Origin: Streptomyces sp. NBC_00683
GTDB taxonomy: Bacteria > Actinomycetota > Actinomycetes > Streptomycetales > Streptomycetaceae
Direction of reading: 5' to 3'
Assembly (NCBI RefSeq): GCF_036226745.1
Contig: NZ_CP109013.1
Location: 2,046,001-2,110,000 of the forward strand
DNA: 64,000 nt
Shown here: positions 18,592 to 27,851 of the stretch, in pieces
How positions within the stretch are numbered: the first letter of the stretch is position 1
Layout: every line of letters starts with the position of its first letter
Notes under the pieces: generated by a model
What the model saw: only the letters and a program-made list of their open reading frames with translations
The model's database searches: none
What the model was told of the DNA's origin: nothing
Position numbers and translations under genes: made by a program

Positions 18592-18800
18592 CGGTCTGCC
18601 TCCGTGATCGTCCGTCGCCGCGTCCTCGCGTTACCCGAATCACGGTCATGATCGAGACGGCGCGCGGCTGAGGGGAGGCGGAAGGGGGCGATTCACCCGA
18701 TGGGGCACGGGAGAGGGAAGTTCTCTCGGCCGAACGGAGTACTGCGGGCACGGACGGCACACGCTCACGCCCTCACCGAGCCTCTCCCGGTGACCGCATG

Positions 18801-18840
18801 ACTGCGCCCCCTCGCTCCGTACGGAACGAGGGGGCGCAGT
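18801..18840 (-). terminator. Terminator of dxs
   Basis: A perfect 14-bp outer stem (18801-18814 with 18827-18840) encloses an inner palindrome TCCGTACGGA (18816-18825). It lies 25 bases past the dxs stop in the direction of transcription. Confidence 0.8.
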
Positions 18841-18864
18841 CGCGGTACCGGCCGGCGCGCGGCG

Positions 18865-20778
18865 TCAGTCGCGGACGGGCTCCACGGCCCGGCTCTCGTA
18901 CCGGCCGTCCAGCTTGGCGACCAGTCCGGTGACCTGACGGGCGATGTCCGGTGCGGTCAGGCCGATCTCGGCCATGACCTCCTTGCGGGAGGCATGGTCG
19001 AGGAAGACCGGCGGGATCCCGAAGTCACGCAGGGGTACGTCCACCCCGGCGTCCCGCAGGTTCTGGGCGACGGCGGAGCCGACACCACCCGCCCTGCTGT
19101 TGTCCTCGACGGTGACGACGACGCGGTGCTGTGCGGCGAGCGGGGCGAGTGCCTCGTCGACGGGCTTGACCCAGCGCGGGTCGACCACCGTCGTGGAGAT
19201 GCCCTGGGCGTCCAGCAGTGCGGCGATCTCCAGGCACATCGGGGCGAGCGCTCCGACGGAGACCAGCAGGACGTCCGGCGCGTCCGTGCCCGCGTAGCGC
19301 AGCACGTCCATGCCGCCGACCGTGCCGACGGCCTTGACCGCAGGGCCGACCGCACCCTTGGAGAAGCGGACGACGGTCGGCGCGTCGTCGACGTCGACGG
19401 CCTCGCGCAGCTGGGCGCGGACCTGGTCGGCGTCGCGCGGGGCGGCGATCCGCAGGGTCGGCACGCACTGCAGGATCGACATGTCCCACATGCCGTTGTG
19501 CGAGGCGCCGTCCGTACCGGTGACTCCGGCCCGGTCAAGGACGAAGGTCACACCGCACTTGTGCAGGGCGACGTCCATCAGGACCTGGTCGAAGGCGCGG
19601 TTGAGGAACGTCGCGTAGACCGCGAAGACGGGGTGGAGTCCTCCGGTGGCGAGGCCGGCCGCGGAGACCGCGCCGTGCTGCTCGGCGATCCCGACGTCGT
19701 AGATCCGGTCCGGGAAGGCTTCCTCGAACCTGCCGAGGCCCACGGGCTGGAGCATGGCCGCGGTGATCGCGACGATGTCCTCGCGCTCGTGGCCGAGCTT
19801 GACCATCTCCTCGCCGAAGACCGAGGTCCAGTCGAGGCCGGAGGTGGAGATGGGCAGGCCGGTGTCGGGGTGGATCTTGCCGACGGCGTGGAAGCGGTCG
19901 GCCTCGTCCTGGAGGGCCGGGGTGTAGCCGCGGCCCTTCTCCGTGAGGCAGTGGACGATGACCGGGCCGCCGAAGCGCTTGGCACGCGTCAGCGCGGATT
20001 CCAGGGCTTCGATGTCGTGGCCGTCGATCGGGCCGACGTACTTCAGGCCGAGGTCCTCGAACATGCCCTGCGGGGCGATGAAGTCCTTGAGGCCCTTCTT
20101 GGCACCGTGCAGCGTCTCGTAGAGCGGCTTCCCGACGACGGGGGTGCGCTCCAGGATGTCCTTGCCGCGGGCCAGGAACCGCTCGTACCCGTCGGTCGTG
20201 CGCAGGGTGGCGAGGTGGTTCGCGAGACCGCCGATGGTCGGGGCGTAGGAGCGCTCGTTGTCGTTGACGACGATGACGAGGGGGCGGTCCTTGGCGGCGG
20301 CGATGTTGTTCAGCGCCTCCCAGGCCATACCGCCGGTGAGCGCGCCGTCGCCGATGACCGCGACGACGTGGTCGTCCTTCTTCAGTACCTCGTTGGCCTT
20401 GGCGAGGCCGTCGGCCCAGCCGAGGACGGTCGAGGCGTGCGAGTTCTCGATGACGTCGTGCTCGGACTCGGCGCGGGACGGGTATCCGGAGAGGCCGCCC
20501 TTGCTCTTGAGCTTCGAGAAGTCCTGCCGGCCGGTGAGCAGCTTGTGCACATAGCTCTGGTGGCCGGTGTCGAAGAGGACCTTGTCCTGCGGGGACTCGA
20601 ACACCCGGTGCAGGGCGATGGTCAGCTCGACCACGCCCAGGTTCGGGCCGAGGTGGCCTCCGGTCTTGGACACCGCGTCGACGAGGAAGGTACGGATCTC
20701 CTCGGCGAGCTGGTTCAGCTGCTCGAGGCTGAGCCGGTCCAGGTCGCGCGGTCCCCCGATGCGGGTCAGCAGGTCCAC
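18865..20778 (-). CDS. dxs: 1-deoxy-D-xylulose-5-phosphate synthase
   Basis: 637-residue thiamine-diphosphate enzyme that condenses pyruvate with glyceraldehyde-3-phosphate to DXP, the entry step of the MEP isoprenoid pathway. The ThDP/metal motif is present as GDG (143-145) followed by [10 protein letters not shown] (171-180); [14 protein letters not shown] (71-84) and the acidic [14 protein letters not shown] catalytic segment are intact. Length is normal for DXS. The start is GTG at 20778 with AAGGAGG upstream. It is monocistronic, with a strong terminator behind it. Streptomycetes often carry two dxs copies; whether this is the housekeeping one cannot be told here. Confidence 0.96.
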   Translation of the reverse strand: MDLLTRIGGPRDLDRLSLEQLNQLAEEIRTFLVDAVSKTGGHLGPNLGVVELTIALHRVFESPQDKVLFDTGHQSYVHKLLTGRQDFSKLKSKGGLSGYPSRAESEHDVIENSHASTVLGWADGLAKANEVLKKDDHVVAVIGDGALTGGMAWEALNNIAAAKDRPLVIVVNDNERSYAPTIGGLANHLATLRTTDGYERFLARGKDILERTPVVGKPLYETLHGAKKGLKDFIAPQGMFEDLGLKYVGPIDGHDIEALESALTRAKRFGGPVIVHCLTEKGRGYTPALQDEADRFHAVGKIHPDTGLPISTSGLDWTSVFGEEMVKLGHEREDIVAITAAMLQPVGLGRFEEAFPDRIYDVGIAEQHGAVSAAGLATGGLHPVFAVYATFLNRAFDQVLMDVALHKCGVTFVLDRAGVTGTDGASHNGMWDMSILQCVPTLRIAAPRDADQVRAQLREAVDVDDAPTVVRFSKGAVGPAVKAVGTVGGMDVLRYAGTDAPDVLLVSVGALAPMCLEIAALLDAQGISTTVVDPRWVKPVDEALAPLAAQHRVVVTVEDNSRAGGVGSAVAQNLRDAGVDVPLRDFGIPPVFLDHASRKEVMAEIGLTAPDIARQVTGLVAKLDGRYESRAVEPVRD

Positions 20779-20946
20779 CCGTGCCTCCTTGCGTTTGAGC
20801 TGGTCGAGCGTGCCGATCCGATGAGTCTAATGTTCCGTCGGCGGCATCGGTCATCGGGCAGCGCATTCCGCGTGCTGCCGCGGGTGCGTCCGGCCTCGTG
20901 CCACGGGCGCGTTCCGCACGGCGCCGTGGCAGGACATGAGTACGCG

Positions 20947-20982
20947 CACGTGCCCGGCACCACGAGGGATGCCGGGCACGTG
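20947..20982 (-). terminator. Terminator of the xylFGH-like operon
   Basis: A perfect 13-bp stem (20947-20959 with 20970-20982) with a 10-base loop lies 13 bases downstream of the permease stop on the minus strand. Confidence 0.75.
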
Positions 20983-20995
20983 TGCGGAACCGCGG

Positions 20996-22273
20996 TCAGG
21001 CGCGGCCTGCGGTCTTCTGCGTCTTGCGGGTGACGGAGTCGATGACGACCGTGGCGAGAAGCACACCACCGGTGATCATGTACTGGACCGGCGTGGCGAT
21101 GCCTTCCAGCGACAGGCCGTACTGGATCGAGACGATCACCATGACACCGAGCAGAGCGTTCCACGTGCGGCCACGGCCACCGAAGAGGCTGGTGCCACCG
21201 ATGACGGCTGCGGCGATGACGTTCATCAGCAGGTCGCCTGTGCCGGAGCCCTGGTTCGCCGCCGCGATCTTGGAGGCCCAGAACAGGCCGCCGATCGCCG
21301 CGAAGGTACCGGCGATCGAGAAGACCGAGATACGGATCGCGGTGACGTTGATACCGGCGCGGCGCGAGGCCTCGACGCTGCCGCCGAGTGCGAAGATCTT
21401 CCGGCCGTAGGAGGTGCGGCGCAGGACGAAGTCCGAACCCACCAGCACGATGAGGAAGAGGACCAGCGCCAGCGGCAGACCCCGGTACTGGTTGAACATG
21501 AAGGCCGCGGCGAAGGCGAACACCGCGAGCACCGCGGTGCGCACCACGATGTCGGTGAGCGGCCGGGCCGGGATGCCGGCCGCATCGCGGCGGCGGCTGT
21601 CCAGGAACGCGGACAGGAAGAAGCCGATCACGGCGAGGGCCGCGAGGCCGTAGGCGGCTGCGACGTCCGTGAAGTAGTACGTGGTCAGCTTGCCGACGAC
21701 ACCGTCGCCGTCCAGGTTGATCGTGCCCGTGTCACCGAGGAGCTGGAGCATGAAGCCCAGCCAGAACAGCAGGCCCGCGAGGGTGACGGCGAACGCGGGC
21801 GCGCCGATCCTGGCGAAGAAGAAGCCGTGGACGGCTCCGATGACCGCACCGCTGACGATGGCGACCAGGACGGCCAGCCACTCGTTCATACCGTTGGTCA
21901 CACTGAGTACGGCGACGACGGCGCCGGAGACACCGCTGACCGAGCCGACCGAGAGGTCGATCTCGCCGAGCAGCAGCACGAAGATGATGCCGACGGCCAT
22001 CATGCCGGTGGCCACCATCGTCACGGCGATGTCGCTGATGTTCTTCGCGGAGAGGAACTCGGAGTTCAGGCTCTGGAAGATCACGCAGATGATGATCAGG
22101 CCGATGACCACGGGGATCGACCCGAGGTCTCCACCGCGCATCTTGCGCTTGAACTCGGTGAGGTATCCGCCGAAGCCCTGCTCGCGCACGAGCAGCCGCG
22201 GGTCGACCGCGGTGTCCGCGCCCTTGGCGGCCTCCGGGTTGATCACTGCGGTGGACGTCTTGTCGGTCTTCAC
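20996..22273 (-). CDS. xylH: Sugar ABC transporter permease, XylH type
   Basis: 425-residue membrane permease of the ribose/xylose (BPD_transp_2) class with a hydrophilic N-terminus of about 45 residues and roughly ten hydrophobic helices. Segments such as GEIDLSVGSVSGVSGAV and LGGSVEASRRAGINV-RISVFS are hallmarks of RbsC/XylH permeases. GTG at 22273 is chosen over longer frames because it forms a GTGA overlap with the ATPase stop. It is the last gene of a binding-protein/ATPase/permease operon. By gene order with the ROK regulator it corresponds to the xylFGH xylose importer of S. coelicolor, from memory. Confidence 0.88.
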   Translation of the reverse strand: MKTDKTSTAVINPEAAKGADTAVDPRLLVREQGFGGYLTEFKRKMRGGDLGSIPVVIGLIIICVIFQSLNSEFLSAKNISDIAVTMVATGMMAVGIIFVLLLGEIDLSVGSVSGVSGAVVAVLSVTNGMNEWLAVLVAIVSGAVIGAVHGFFFARIGAPAFAVTLAGLLFWLGFMLQLLGDTGTINLDGDGVVGKLTTYYFTDVAAAYGLAALAVIGFFLSAFLDSRRRDAAGIPARPLTDIVVRTAVLAVFAFAAAFMFNQYRGLPLALVLFLIVLVGSDFVLRRTSYGRKIFALGGSVEASRRAGINVTAIRISVFSIAGTFAAIGGLFWASKIAAANQGSGTGDLLMNVIAAAVIGGTSLFGGRGRTWNALLGVMVIVSIQYGLSLEGIATPVQYMITGGVLLATVVIDSVTRKTQKTAGRA

Positions 22274-23049
22274 TTCTGGACCTCCGCGTTGCGCGCCGCA
22301 CGACGGGTCACGGCGTTTTCCGTGGCGCCCGTGATGGCGGAGATGATCTCTTCCTGCGAGGTGGTCTTCACGTCGAAGACCCCGTTGTTCCGGCCCAGCC
22401 GGAGCACGGCGACCTTGTCGGCGACGGCCTTCACATCGGCCATGTTGTGGCTGATGAGGATGACCGCGTGGCCACGCTCGCGCAGCCGCTCGACGAGGTC
22501 GAGGACCTGCGCGGTCTGCTCGACGCCGAGGGCGGCGGTGGGCTCGTCGAGGATGACGAGCTTGGGCTCGCCGAGCATCGAACGGGCGATGGCGACGGTC
22601 TGGCGCTGACCGCCGGAGAGCGAGGCGATCGGGATGCGGACGCTGGGGATGCGGATCGACAGCGTGCTGAGGAGCTCGCGGGAGCGGCGCTCCATCTCGA
22701 CCTCGTTCAGGACTCCGAACTTGCGGATCTCCCGGCCGAGGTAGAGGTTGCCGACGACGTCGATGTTGTCGCAGAGCGCGAGGTCCTGGTAGACGGTCGC
22801 GATGCCCAGCGTCTGTGCGTCGTTCGGCTTGTCGATCTTGACCGGCCGGCCTTCCCACTCGATGACGCCGTCATCGATGGGGTGGACTCCGGCGATCGTC
22901 TTGACCAGCGTTGATTTACCGGCGCCGTTGTCGCCCACCAGGGCGACCACCTCGCCGGAGTGGACCTCAAGCTCAACATCGGTGAGCGCCTGGACGGCAC
23001 CGAATCGCTTGGAGACCCCTCGCAACGCCAACACGGGCGTAGCGGACAC
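22270..23049 (-). CDS. xylG: Sugar ABC transporter ATP-binding protein, XylG type
   Basis: 259-residue single-domain ATPase. Walker A is GDNGAGKST, the signature motif is LSGGQRQTVAIAR and Walker B is LVILDEPTAA; the switch histidine is in LISHNMADV. Unlike E. coli RbsA or XylG it has one nucleotide-binding domain, so it must act as a homodimer. Two starts are possible: ATG at 23058, which abuts the AAGGAG, and GTG at 23049, which gives a proper 9-base spacing; the latter is used. It is coupled to the permease and separated from the binding-protein gene by a hairpin, consistent with lower expression than the binding protein. Confidence 0.9.
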   Translation of the reverse strand: MSATPVLALRGVSKRFGAVQALTDVELEVHSGEVVALVGDNGAGKSTLVKTIAGVHPIDDGVIEWEGRPVKIDKPNDAQTLGIATVYQDLALCDNIDVVGNLYLGREIRKFGVLNEVEMERRSRELLSTLSIRIPSVRIPIASLSGGQRQTVAIARSMLGEPKLVILDEPTAALGVEQTAQVLDLVERLRERGHAVILISHNMADVKAVADKVAVLRLGRNNGVFDVKTTSQEEIISAITGATENAVTRRAARNAEVQK

Positions 23050-23215
23050 GTGAACCATCTCCTTCGCCGCCTGACCGGCGGGGATGCCGCGCCTGGGGGG
23101 AGGCGCGGTGGTCGAGCAGAAGCGTATGAACAGAAGAAGCGTTCCGTCCGGCACCCCGCCCGGTAGCGGGACAGTTGGTGGGCGGGGCGCCGGACAGGCT
23201 TCGGGGGCAGACCGC

Positions 23216-23242
23216 GCGGGACCGCCCTGCGGGCGGTCTCGC
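23216..23242 (-). terminator. Attenuating hairpin between xylF and xylG
   Basis: A 12-bp stem with one wobble (23216-23227 with 23231-23242) and a 3-base loop starts 8 bases after the binding-protein stop. Such intercistronic hairpins commonly keep binding-protein mRNA more abundant than transporter mRNA. Confidence 0.6.
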
Positions 23243-23250
23243 GGTGGGGC

Positions 23251-24363
23251 CTACTTCAGACCGGCGGCGTCGCAGGCGGCCTTGTACTTGGCCGTGCAGA
23301 TCTCGTCGATCGTGTAGATGCCGTCCTTGAGGACGGTGTCCTTGATGTTCGCCTTGGTCAGCGAGACGACCGGGACGAGGACGGTGGGAATGCCCTTCGC
23401 GCTGCCGCTGTCGATCTTCGACGTGGCGATCGAGTCGAGCTTCTCGCCCTTGGCGAGCGCGACGGCCATCTCCGCGGCGACGACGCCCTCCTGCGGGTAC
23501 GGCTTGTAGACGCTCATGAACTGCTCACCGGTGACGATGCGCTGCACACCGGCGAGTTCGGCGTCCTGACCGGTGACCGGCGGGAGCTTGGAGAGACCGG
23601 CGGCCTTGAGGGCGGTGATGATGCCGCCCGCCATGCCGTCGTTCGCGGAGTAGACGCCGGCGATCTTGTCCTTGCCGAGAGCCGTGATCGCCGCCTCCAT
23701 GTTGGCGTTGGCGTTGGTCGGCTTCCACTCCTTGGTGTCGTACTCCTTGCCGTACGTGACCTTGCCGTCCAGCTCGGCCTTCGCACCCTTCTTGAAGAGC
23801 GCTGCGTTCGGGTCGGTGATGGCACCGTTCATCATCACGATGGTCGGCTTCTCGACGTCGCCCAGGGCCTCCAGCAGGGCCTTGCCCTGCACGTGGCCGA
23901 CCTCTTCGTTGTCGAAGGAGGTGTAGGCGTCGATCGGGCCCTCGGCGAGGCGGTCGAAGGCGACGATCGGGATGCCCGCGTCCTTGGCCTTCTTGACGCT
24001 GTTCTCGATGGCCTTGGCGTCGACAGCGTCGACGATCAGCGCGTCGACCTTGTTCGTGATCATGGTGTCGACCTGCTGCGCCTGCAGCGTGGCGTCCTGC
24101 TTGGCGTTGGCGTAGACGACCTCGCCCTTGCCACCGGTCAGCTCGCTGACCTTCTTCTCGATGATCGGCTTGTCGAACTTCTCGTAACGAGCCGTCTCGC
24201 TCTCCGGAAGGAGCAGACCGATCTTGAGGGCGTCGCCCTTCTTGGCGGAGCCGGTGTCCGTGGTCTTGTCGCCGGACTCCTTGGCACTCCCGCAAGCAGC
24301 GAGCGAGACGGCCATGGTGGTGGCGGCAACGGCAACGGCGGCACGACGCATACGCGTGTTCAT
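23251..24363 (-). CDS. xylF: Sugar ABC transporter substrate-binding lipoprotein, XylF type
   Basis: 370-residue type I periplasmic-binding lipoprotein. The N-terminal signal ends in the lipobox VSLAAC with Cys24 as the lipidated residue, followed by an Asp/Lys/Ser-rich linker. The mature part shows the ribose/xylose-binding fold with IGLLLPESETARYEKFDKPI, IVAFDRLAEGPIDAYTSFDNEEVG and GVYSANDGMAGGIITALKAAG. It should bind a monosaccharide, probably xylose, at the outer membrane face for XylGH. Start is ATG at 24363 with GGGAGG upstream; a longer frame is ignored. Inverted repeats upstream are likely ROK operator sites. Confidence 0.9.
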   Translation of the reverse strand: MNTRMRRAAVAVAATTMAVSLAACGSAKESGDKTTDTGSAKKGDALKIGLLLPESETARYEKFDKPIIEKKVSELTGGKGEVVYANAKQDATLQAQQVDTMITNKVDALIVDAVDAKAIENSVKKAKDAGIPIVAFDRLAEGPIDAYTSFDNEEVGHVQGKALLEALGDVEKPTIVMMNGAITDPNAALFKKGAKAELDGKVTYGKEYDTKEWKPTNANANMEAAITALGKDKIAGVYSANDGMAGGIITALKAAGLSKLPPVTGQDAELAGVQRIVTGEQFMSVYKPYPQEGVVAAEMAVALAKGEKLDSIATSKIDSGSAKGIPTVLVPVVSLTKANIKDTVLKDGIYTIDEICTAKYKAACDAAGLK

Positions 24364-24438
24364 TTCGAACCTCCCTGACGAGGCCGCGACGTTGCGGCCG
24401 AGGTGGGTTGGAGTCAACTCGGCCGCGCCGTCAGCGTC

Positions 24439-24481
24439 AAGGAGTAAATCCTTAACGAGATGACAACGGTGCCATTCGTTA
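24439..24481 (-). promoter_or_regulatory. Overlapping inverted repeats upstream of xylF
   Basis: Two inverted repeats lie in the 119-bp gap between the ROK stop and xylF. AAGGA-N5-TCCTT occupies 24439-24453, and TAACGA-N17-TCGTTA occupies 24453-24481. The region is AT-rich for this genome and lies about 75-120 bp upstream of the xylF ATG, a sensible place for repressor control. Assignment to the adjacent ROK protein is inference. Confidence 0.45.
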
Positions 24482-24482
24482 T

Positions 24483-25682
24483 CTAAGTGAAGGCAGGCGT
24501 CCCGGCAGGGGCCGTGCTCTCCAAAAGGGTTGAATCACCCATCTCGCTGAGAACGAGGGCCAGCGCACCCAGCACTTCGGCCCTGCCCCCGAGCGCTCCG
24601 GGCAGCACCGAGAGCTGCCGTGCCGCACTGGGGATCGCGTACCGGGAGACCGAGTCGCGGATGGGTCCGAGCACCAACTCGCCCGCCTCGGCGAGGGATC
24701 CGCCGAGCACCACCCGGCTGGGGTTCAGCAGGTTGCAGAGGTTGGCCACACCGCTCCCGATGTGCCGTCCCACGTCCCCGATCACCCTGCGGCACCCCGG
24801 ATCGCCCTCACGGGCCAGCTGGACCACCCGCTCCATGGTGAGCTCGGGCCCGTGACTGGGCTGCAGAAGGGGCAGGACGTACCGGGCGGCGGCGAAGGTC
24901 TCCAGGCAGCCGCGGTTGCCGCAGCGGCACACAGGGCCCGATTCGTCGAGCGTGATGTGCCCGATCTCGCCGGCCGTGCCGCCGGGCCCGCGGTAGATGT
25001 GCCCGTCGATCACCAGACCGGCGCCGACACCGCTGGCGACCTTGATGTACGCGAGGTCCTTGACACCCCTGCCGCTGCCCCAGACCAGCTCCCCCAAGGC
25101 CCCGAGGTTGGCATCGTTGTCTACGTAGACGGGCACGCCGAGGCGGCCGGAGAGCTCCTGGCTGGGGTTGATGCCCGTCCAGCCCGGCAGGATCGACGTG
25201 GAGCCCAGCGTGCCGGACTCGACATCGATCGGCCCCGGTACGCCCAGACCGACACCGATCACCTTCCCGGGGCTTATCCCGGTGGTCTCGATCAGGCGGT
25301 TGACCAGCTGTTCCGCGCGGCCGAAGCCCTCCGCCGACGAAGCGTCGACGTCCAGCGGCTCGGATTCCTCGGCCAGTACCTGGTGGGCAAGGTTGCCGAT
25401 GGCCACGCGAAGGTGAGTATGTCCGAAATCTACCCCGATGACAATGCCCGCGTCCCCGCTGAGGGAGACGCTCCGGGCGCGGCGTCCGCCCGCCGAGGTG
25501 GGGGTCACCTCGACCGTGCCGCCGTCCTTCAGTTCGCGAACGATGTTGGAGACGGTGGCCGCGGAGAGGCCGGTGCTTCTGGCGATCTCCGCCTGGGTGA
25601 GCGAACCCGCCATACGCACGGCGCGCACAACCCGCTCGAGGTTGGCGCGATGCAGAGATGTCTGCGACCCCGGAGTCTCCAT
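24483..25682 (-). CDS. rok7B7: ROK family transcriptional regulator, Rok7B7-like
   Basis: 399-residue repressor with an N-terminal winged helix-turn-helix (about 18-62, TQAEIARSTGLSAATVSNIVREL) and a ROK sugar-kinase-like domain (about 78-390). The ROK fold is marked by GVDFGHTHLRVAIGN (83-97), the DNDANLGALGE segment (188-198) and the zinc site formed by His242 with Cys252, Cys254 and Cys259 (CRCGNRGCLE). ATG at 25682 is preferred over an earlier start. It lies between xylFGH and an ngcEFG-like operon, the same position as S. coelicolor Rok7B7, which is reported to control xylose transport. Palindromes upstream suggest autoregulation. Confidence 0.88.
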   Translation of the reverse strand: METPGSQTSLHRANLERVVRAVRMAGSLTQAEIARSTGLSAATVSNIVRELKDGGTVEVTPTSAGGRRARSVSLSGDAGIVIGVDFGHTHLRVAIGNLAHQVLAEESEPLDVDASSAEGFGRAEQLVNRLIETTGISPGKVIGVGLGVPGPIDVESGTLGSTSILPGWTGINPSQELSGRLGVPVYVDNDANLGALGELVWGSGRGVKDLAYIKVASGVGAGLVIDGHIYRGPGGTAGEIGHITLDESGPVCRCGNRGCLETFAAARYVLPLLQPSHGPELTMERVVQLAREGDPGCRRVIGDVGRHIGSGVANLCNLLNPSRVVLGGSLAEAGELVLGPIRDSVSRYAIPSAARQLSVLPGALGGRAEVLGALALVLSEMGDSTLLESTAPAGTPAFT

Positions 25683-25707
25683 TGACCCACCCTTATCCGT
25701 GGCCCGC

Positions 25708-25737
25708 GTCACCCTGGGTGACCGAACCTTGTACAAG
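25708..25737. promoter_or_regulatory. Palindromes in the rok promoter
   Basis: GTCACCCTGGGTGAC at 25708-25722 is a perfect 7+1+7 palindrome, and CTTGTACAAG at 25728-25737 is a perfect 10-bp palindrome. Both lie 26-55 bp upstream of the ROK ATG in the 237-bp gap before the ngc-like operon. They are good candidates for ROK autoregulation. Confidence 0.55.
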
Positions 25738-25811
25738 TTATGAACTCCAAAGCTCCGCTGAGGATACCTATGCCGTCAACCCCTTGACGGAAATCGGCTC
25801 CTGCCCCTTAC

Positions 25812-25857
25812 AAAAGGGTCGGGCCCCGGAGAGCTGTCTCTCCGGGGCCCGACCCTT
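25812..25857 (-). terminator. Strong terminator of the ngcEFG-like operon
   Basis: A perfect 20-bp stem (25814-25833 with 25838-25857) has a 4-base loop, and a T-run follows on the minus strand (complement of 25812-25815). It lies 63 bases past the last ngc-like gene. Confidence 0.9.
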
Positions 25858-25919
25858 GTGCGCAACGGGTGAAGCAGCGGTTACGTGATGGCGCCGGCCG
25901 TACGGCGCCACGGTGGGCG

Positions 25920-26792
25920 TCAGCGGAAGGTGCCCTGTGACACCGAACCGGCAATCCGGCGCTGGAAGATGACGTACACGACCAGTACAGGCACCACCGT
26001 GACCACGATCGCCGCGAACAGCGCACCGTAGTCGACGTCGTAGACCTGCGAGGACGCGTACGCGGCCATCCCCTGGGTCAGGACCCACATGTCCTGGTCG
26101 GTGTTGAGCGCCACCGGCAGCAGGAACTGGTTCCACAGCCCCAGGAAGTTGAAGATCGCCACCGCGGACATGCCCGGACTGGCCATCGGCAGCATGACCT
26201 GGAAGAACGCTCGCCAGTCACCGGCACCGTCGATCAACGCGGCCTCGTAGACGTCATGCGGCAGTGACCGGAAGAACGAATAGAGGAAGAACACCGTGAA
26301 CGGCAGCGCGAACGCGACGTAGGTGAGGATCAGTCCCAGACGCGTGTTCAGCAACCCGAAGTTCTGCAACTGGAAGAACAGCGGCACGATCGCCAGGAAG
26401 ACCGGGAACGTCAGTCCGGCCAGCATCGTGTAGTAGATCAGCCGGCGCCCGGGGAACTGGAACCTGGCCAGGATGTAGGCGCACATCGCACCCAGCAACA
26501 TCACCAGGAACAACGCAGAGACAACGACGATCACCGAATTCAGGAAGTACTTCCCGATGTTCGCGTCGGTCCACGCGTTCGCGTAGTTCTCGACCCTCCA
26601 GTGGTCCGGGAGCGAGAACGGCGACGACAGGATCTCGCCGGTCGACTTGAACGACGACATCAGTACCCACAGCATGGGCACGATCACGATCACGGACCAT
26701 ATGACCAGCAAGACGTGCGAGATCGTGGCGAACCTGCGGTCGCCGCTCGCGGTGACTCTGACCAGTTTCCGGTCGGCGGCTATGGCGCTCAC
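25920..26792 (-). CDS. ngcG: Carbohydrate ABC transporter permease, NgcG/MalG type
   Basis: 290-residue inner-membrane permease with six predicted helices. The conserved permease-ATPase coupling loop is EAALIDGAGDWRAFFQVMLPMASPG. It pairs with the upstream MalF-type permease, with which it overlaps by a GTGA, to form the translocation channel. No ATPase gene is in the operon, so a shared MsiK-type ATPase encoded elsewhere must energise it, as usual for Streptomyces oligosaccharide importers. The strong hairpin at 25812-25857 ends the transcript. Confidence 0.88.
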   Translation of the reverse strand: MSAIAADRKLVRVTASGDRRFATISHVLLVIWSVIVIVPMLWVLMSSFKSTGEILSSPFSLPDHWRVENYANAWTDANIGKYFLNSVIVVVSALFLVMLLGAMCAYILARFQFPGRRLIYYTMLAGLTFPVFLAIVPLFFQLQNFGLLNTRLGLILTYVAFALPFTVFFLYSFFRSLPHDVYEAALIDGAGDWRAFFQVMLPMASPGMSAVAIFNFLGLWNQFLLPVALNTDQDMWVLTQGMAAYASSQVYDVDYGALFAAIVVTVVPVLVVYVIFQRRIAGSVSQGTFR

Positions 26793-27844
26793 TGAGCACC
26801 TCCCTTGGCTCCAGCACGCCGAGCCTTGAACCCACGCGCATTCTCTTTACCCTCGCCACCGCCGGTCAGGCGGAAGACGGTGAACACCAGCGCCGCGAAC
26901 ACCAGGGTGACGACGGCGAGGACGACACCCATCGCGGTGGCGTATCCGAACTGCTGCTTCGCGAAGGCGACGTTGAACAGCCGCTGGCTGATCGTCAGGG
27001 TCGAGTTGGCCGGCCCGCCGTTCGGCAACAGTGCCTGTACGTAGACGAACGCGTCCAGCGCGGCGATGCCGAGATAGATGTACGCCGTCTGCACACTGTC
27101 CCGGATCGCCGGCAGGGTGATCGAGATCGTGGTCCGGAACCGTCCGGCCCCGTCGATCCTGGCCGCCTCGTACAGCTCGGCGGGAACTCCCTTGATCGCG
27201 GCGATGAAGAGCACCGCGTAGAACCCGACGAGTCCCCAGACGAAGACGAATATCAGGGACGGCATGGCGGTCGAGACCTCGCCCAGCCAGGCGAACGCCA
27301 CGAAGCCGTCAAGACCGATCCTGGTGAGGAAGCCGTTGACCAGGCCGGCGTTCGGGTCGAACATCTGCGCCCAGATCAGGCCGACGATGATCGCCGGCAC
27401 GACGTAGGGGAAGAACGAGATGATCCGGTAGAACGACGCACCCCGGATCCCCCGGACGGGGCCCTTGCTGGGCCCGCCCAGCGTGATGGCGACCGCGACC
27501 CCGAGGGCGAGCGTCAACGTCACCAGCGGTACGACGGCCGCCAGCAGCGCCACGTTGCGCAACGCCTTCAGGAAGATGTCGTCCTCGAACATCTTGATGA
27601 AGTTGTCCAGCCCGACGAAGTTGTAGTCCGGGCTGAAGCCGCGCCAGTCCGTCATCGCCCAATAGATCGCCTGGACGAACGGCATCAGGACGAAAAGGAT
27701 GAAGACGGCCAGCGGGATACCGAGGAACGCGAGGAAGAACGTCACCCGGTCGAAGGTGAGTTTGCGGCGCCCGGGACGCCCGCCGCGAGCGGCCGGCTTG
27801 AGCCGGCCGCTCGTGGGTTCGGGTTTGGTGATCGTGTCACTCAT
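26789..27844 (-). CDS. ngcF: Carbohydrate ABC transporter permease, NgcF/MalF type
   Basis: 351-residue permease with a 35-residue basic cytoplasmic N-terminus and six to seven predicted helices. The coupling loop is ELYEAARIDGAGRFRTTISITLPAIRDS. It overlaps the next permease and follows the binding-protein stop by only 7 bases, so all three genes form one operon. The membrane partner and ATPase arrangement are as for its neighbour. Assignment to chitobiose/GlcNAc transport rests on the binding protein. Confidence 0.87.
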   Translation of the reverse strand: MSDTITKPEPTSGRLKPAARGGRPGRRKLTFDRVTFFLAFLGIPLAVFILFVLMPFVQAIYWAMTDWRGFSPDYNFVGLDNFIKMFEDDIFLKALRNVALLAAVVPLVTLTLALGVAVAITLGGPSKGPVRGIRGASFYRIISFFPYVVPAIIVGLIWAQMFDPNAGLVNGFLTRIGLDGFVAFAWLGEVSTAMPSLIFVFVWGLVGFYAVLFIAAIKGVPAELYEAARIDGAGRFRTTISITLPAIRDSVQTAYIYLGIAALDAFVYVQALLPNGGPANSTLTISQRLFNVAFAKQQFGYATAMGVVLAVVTLVFAALVFTVFRLTGGGEGKENARGFKARRAGAKGGAQ

Positions 27845-27851
27845 CGCGCTA

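Noticed and set aside
15713..18760. A 1015-codon open frame on the minus strand across the LCP gene and the permease gene
   Set aside because: It is antisense to the LCP gene and out of frame with the permease, both of which have full family motifs. Its translation is Arg/Gly-rich low-complexity sequence, a usual artefact of GC-rich DNA.
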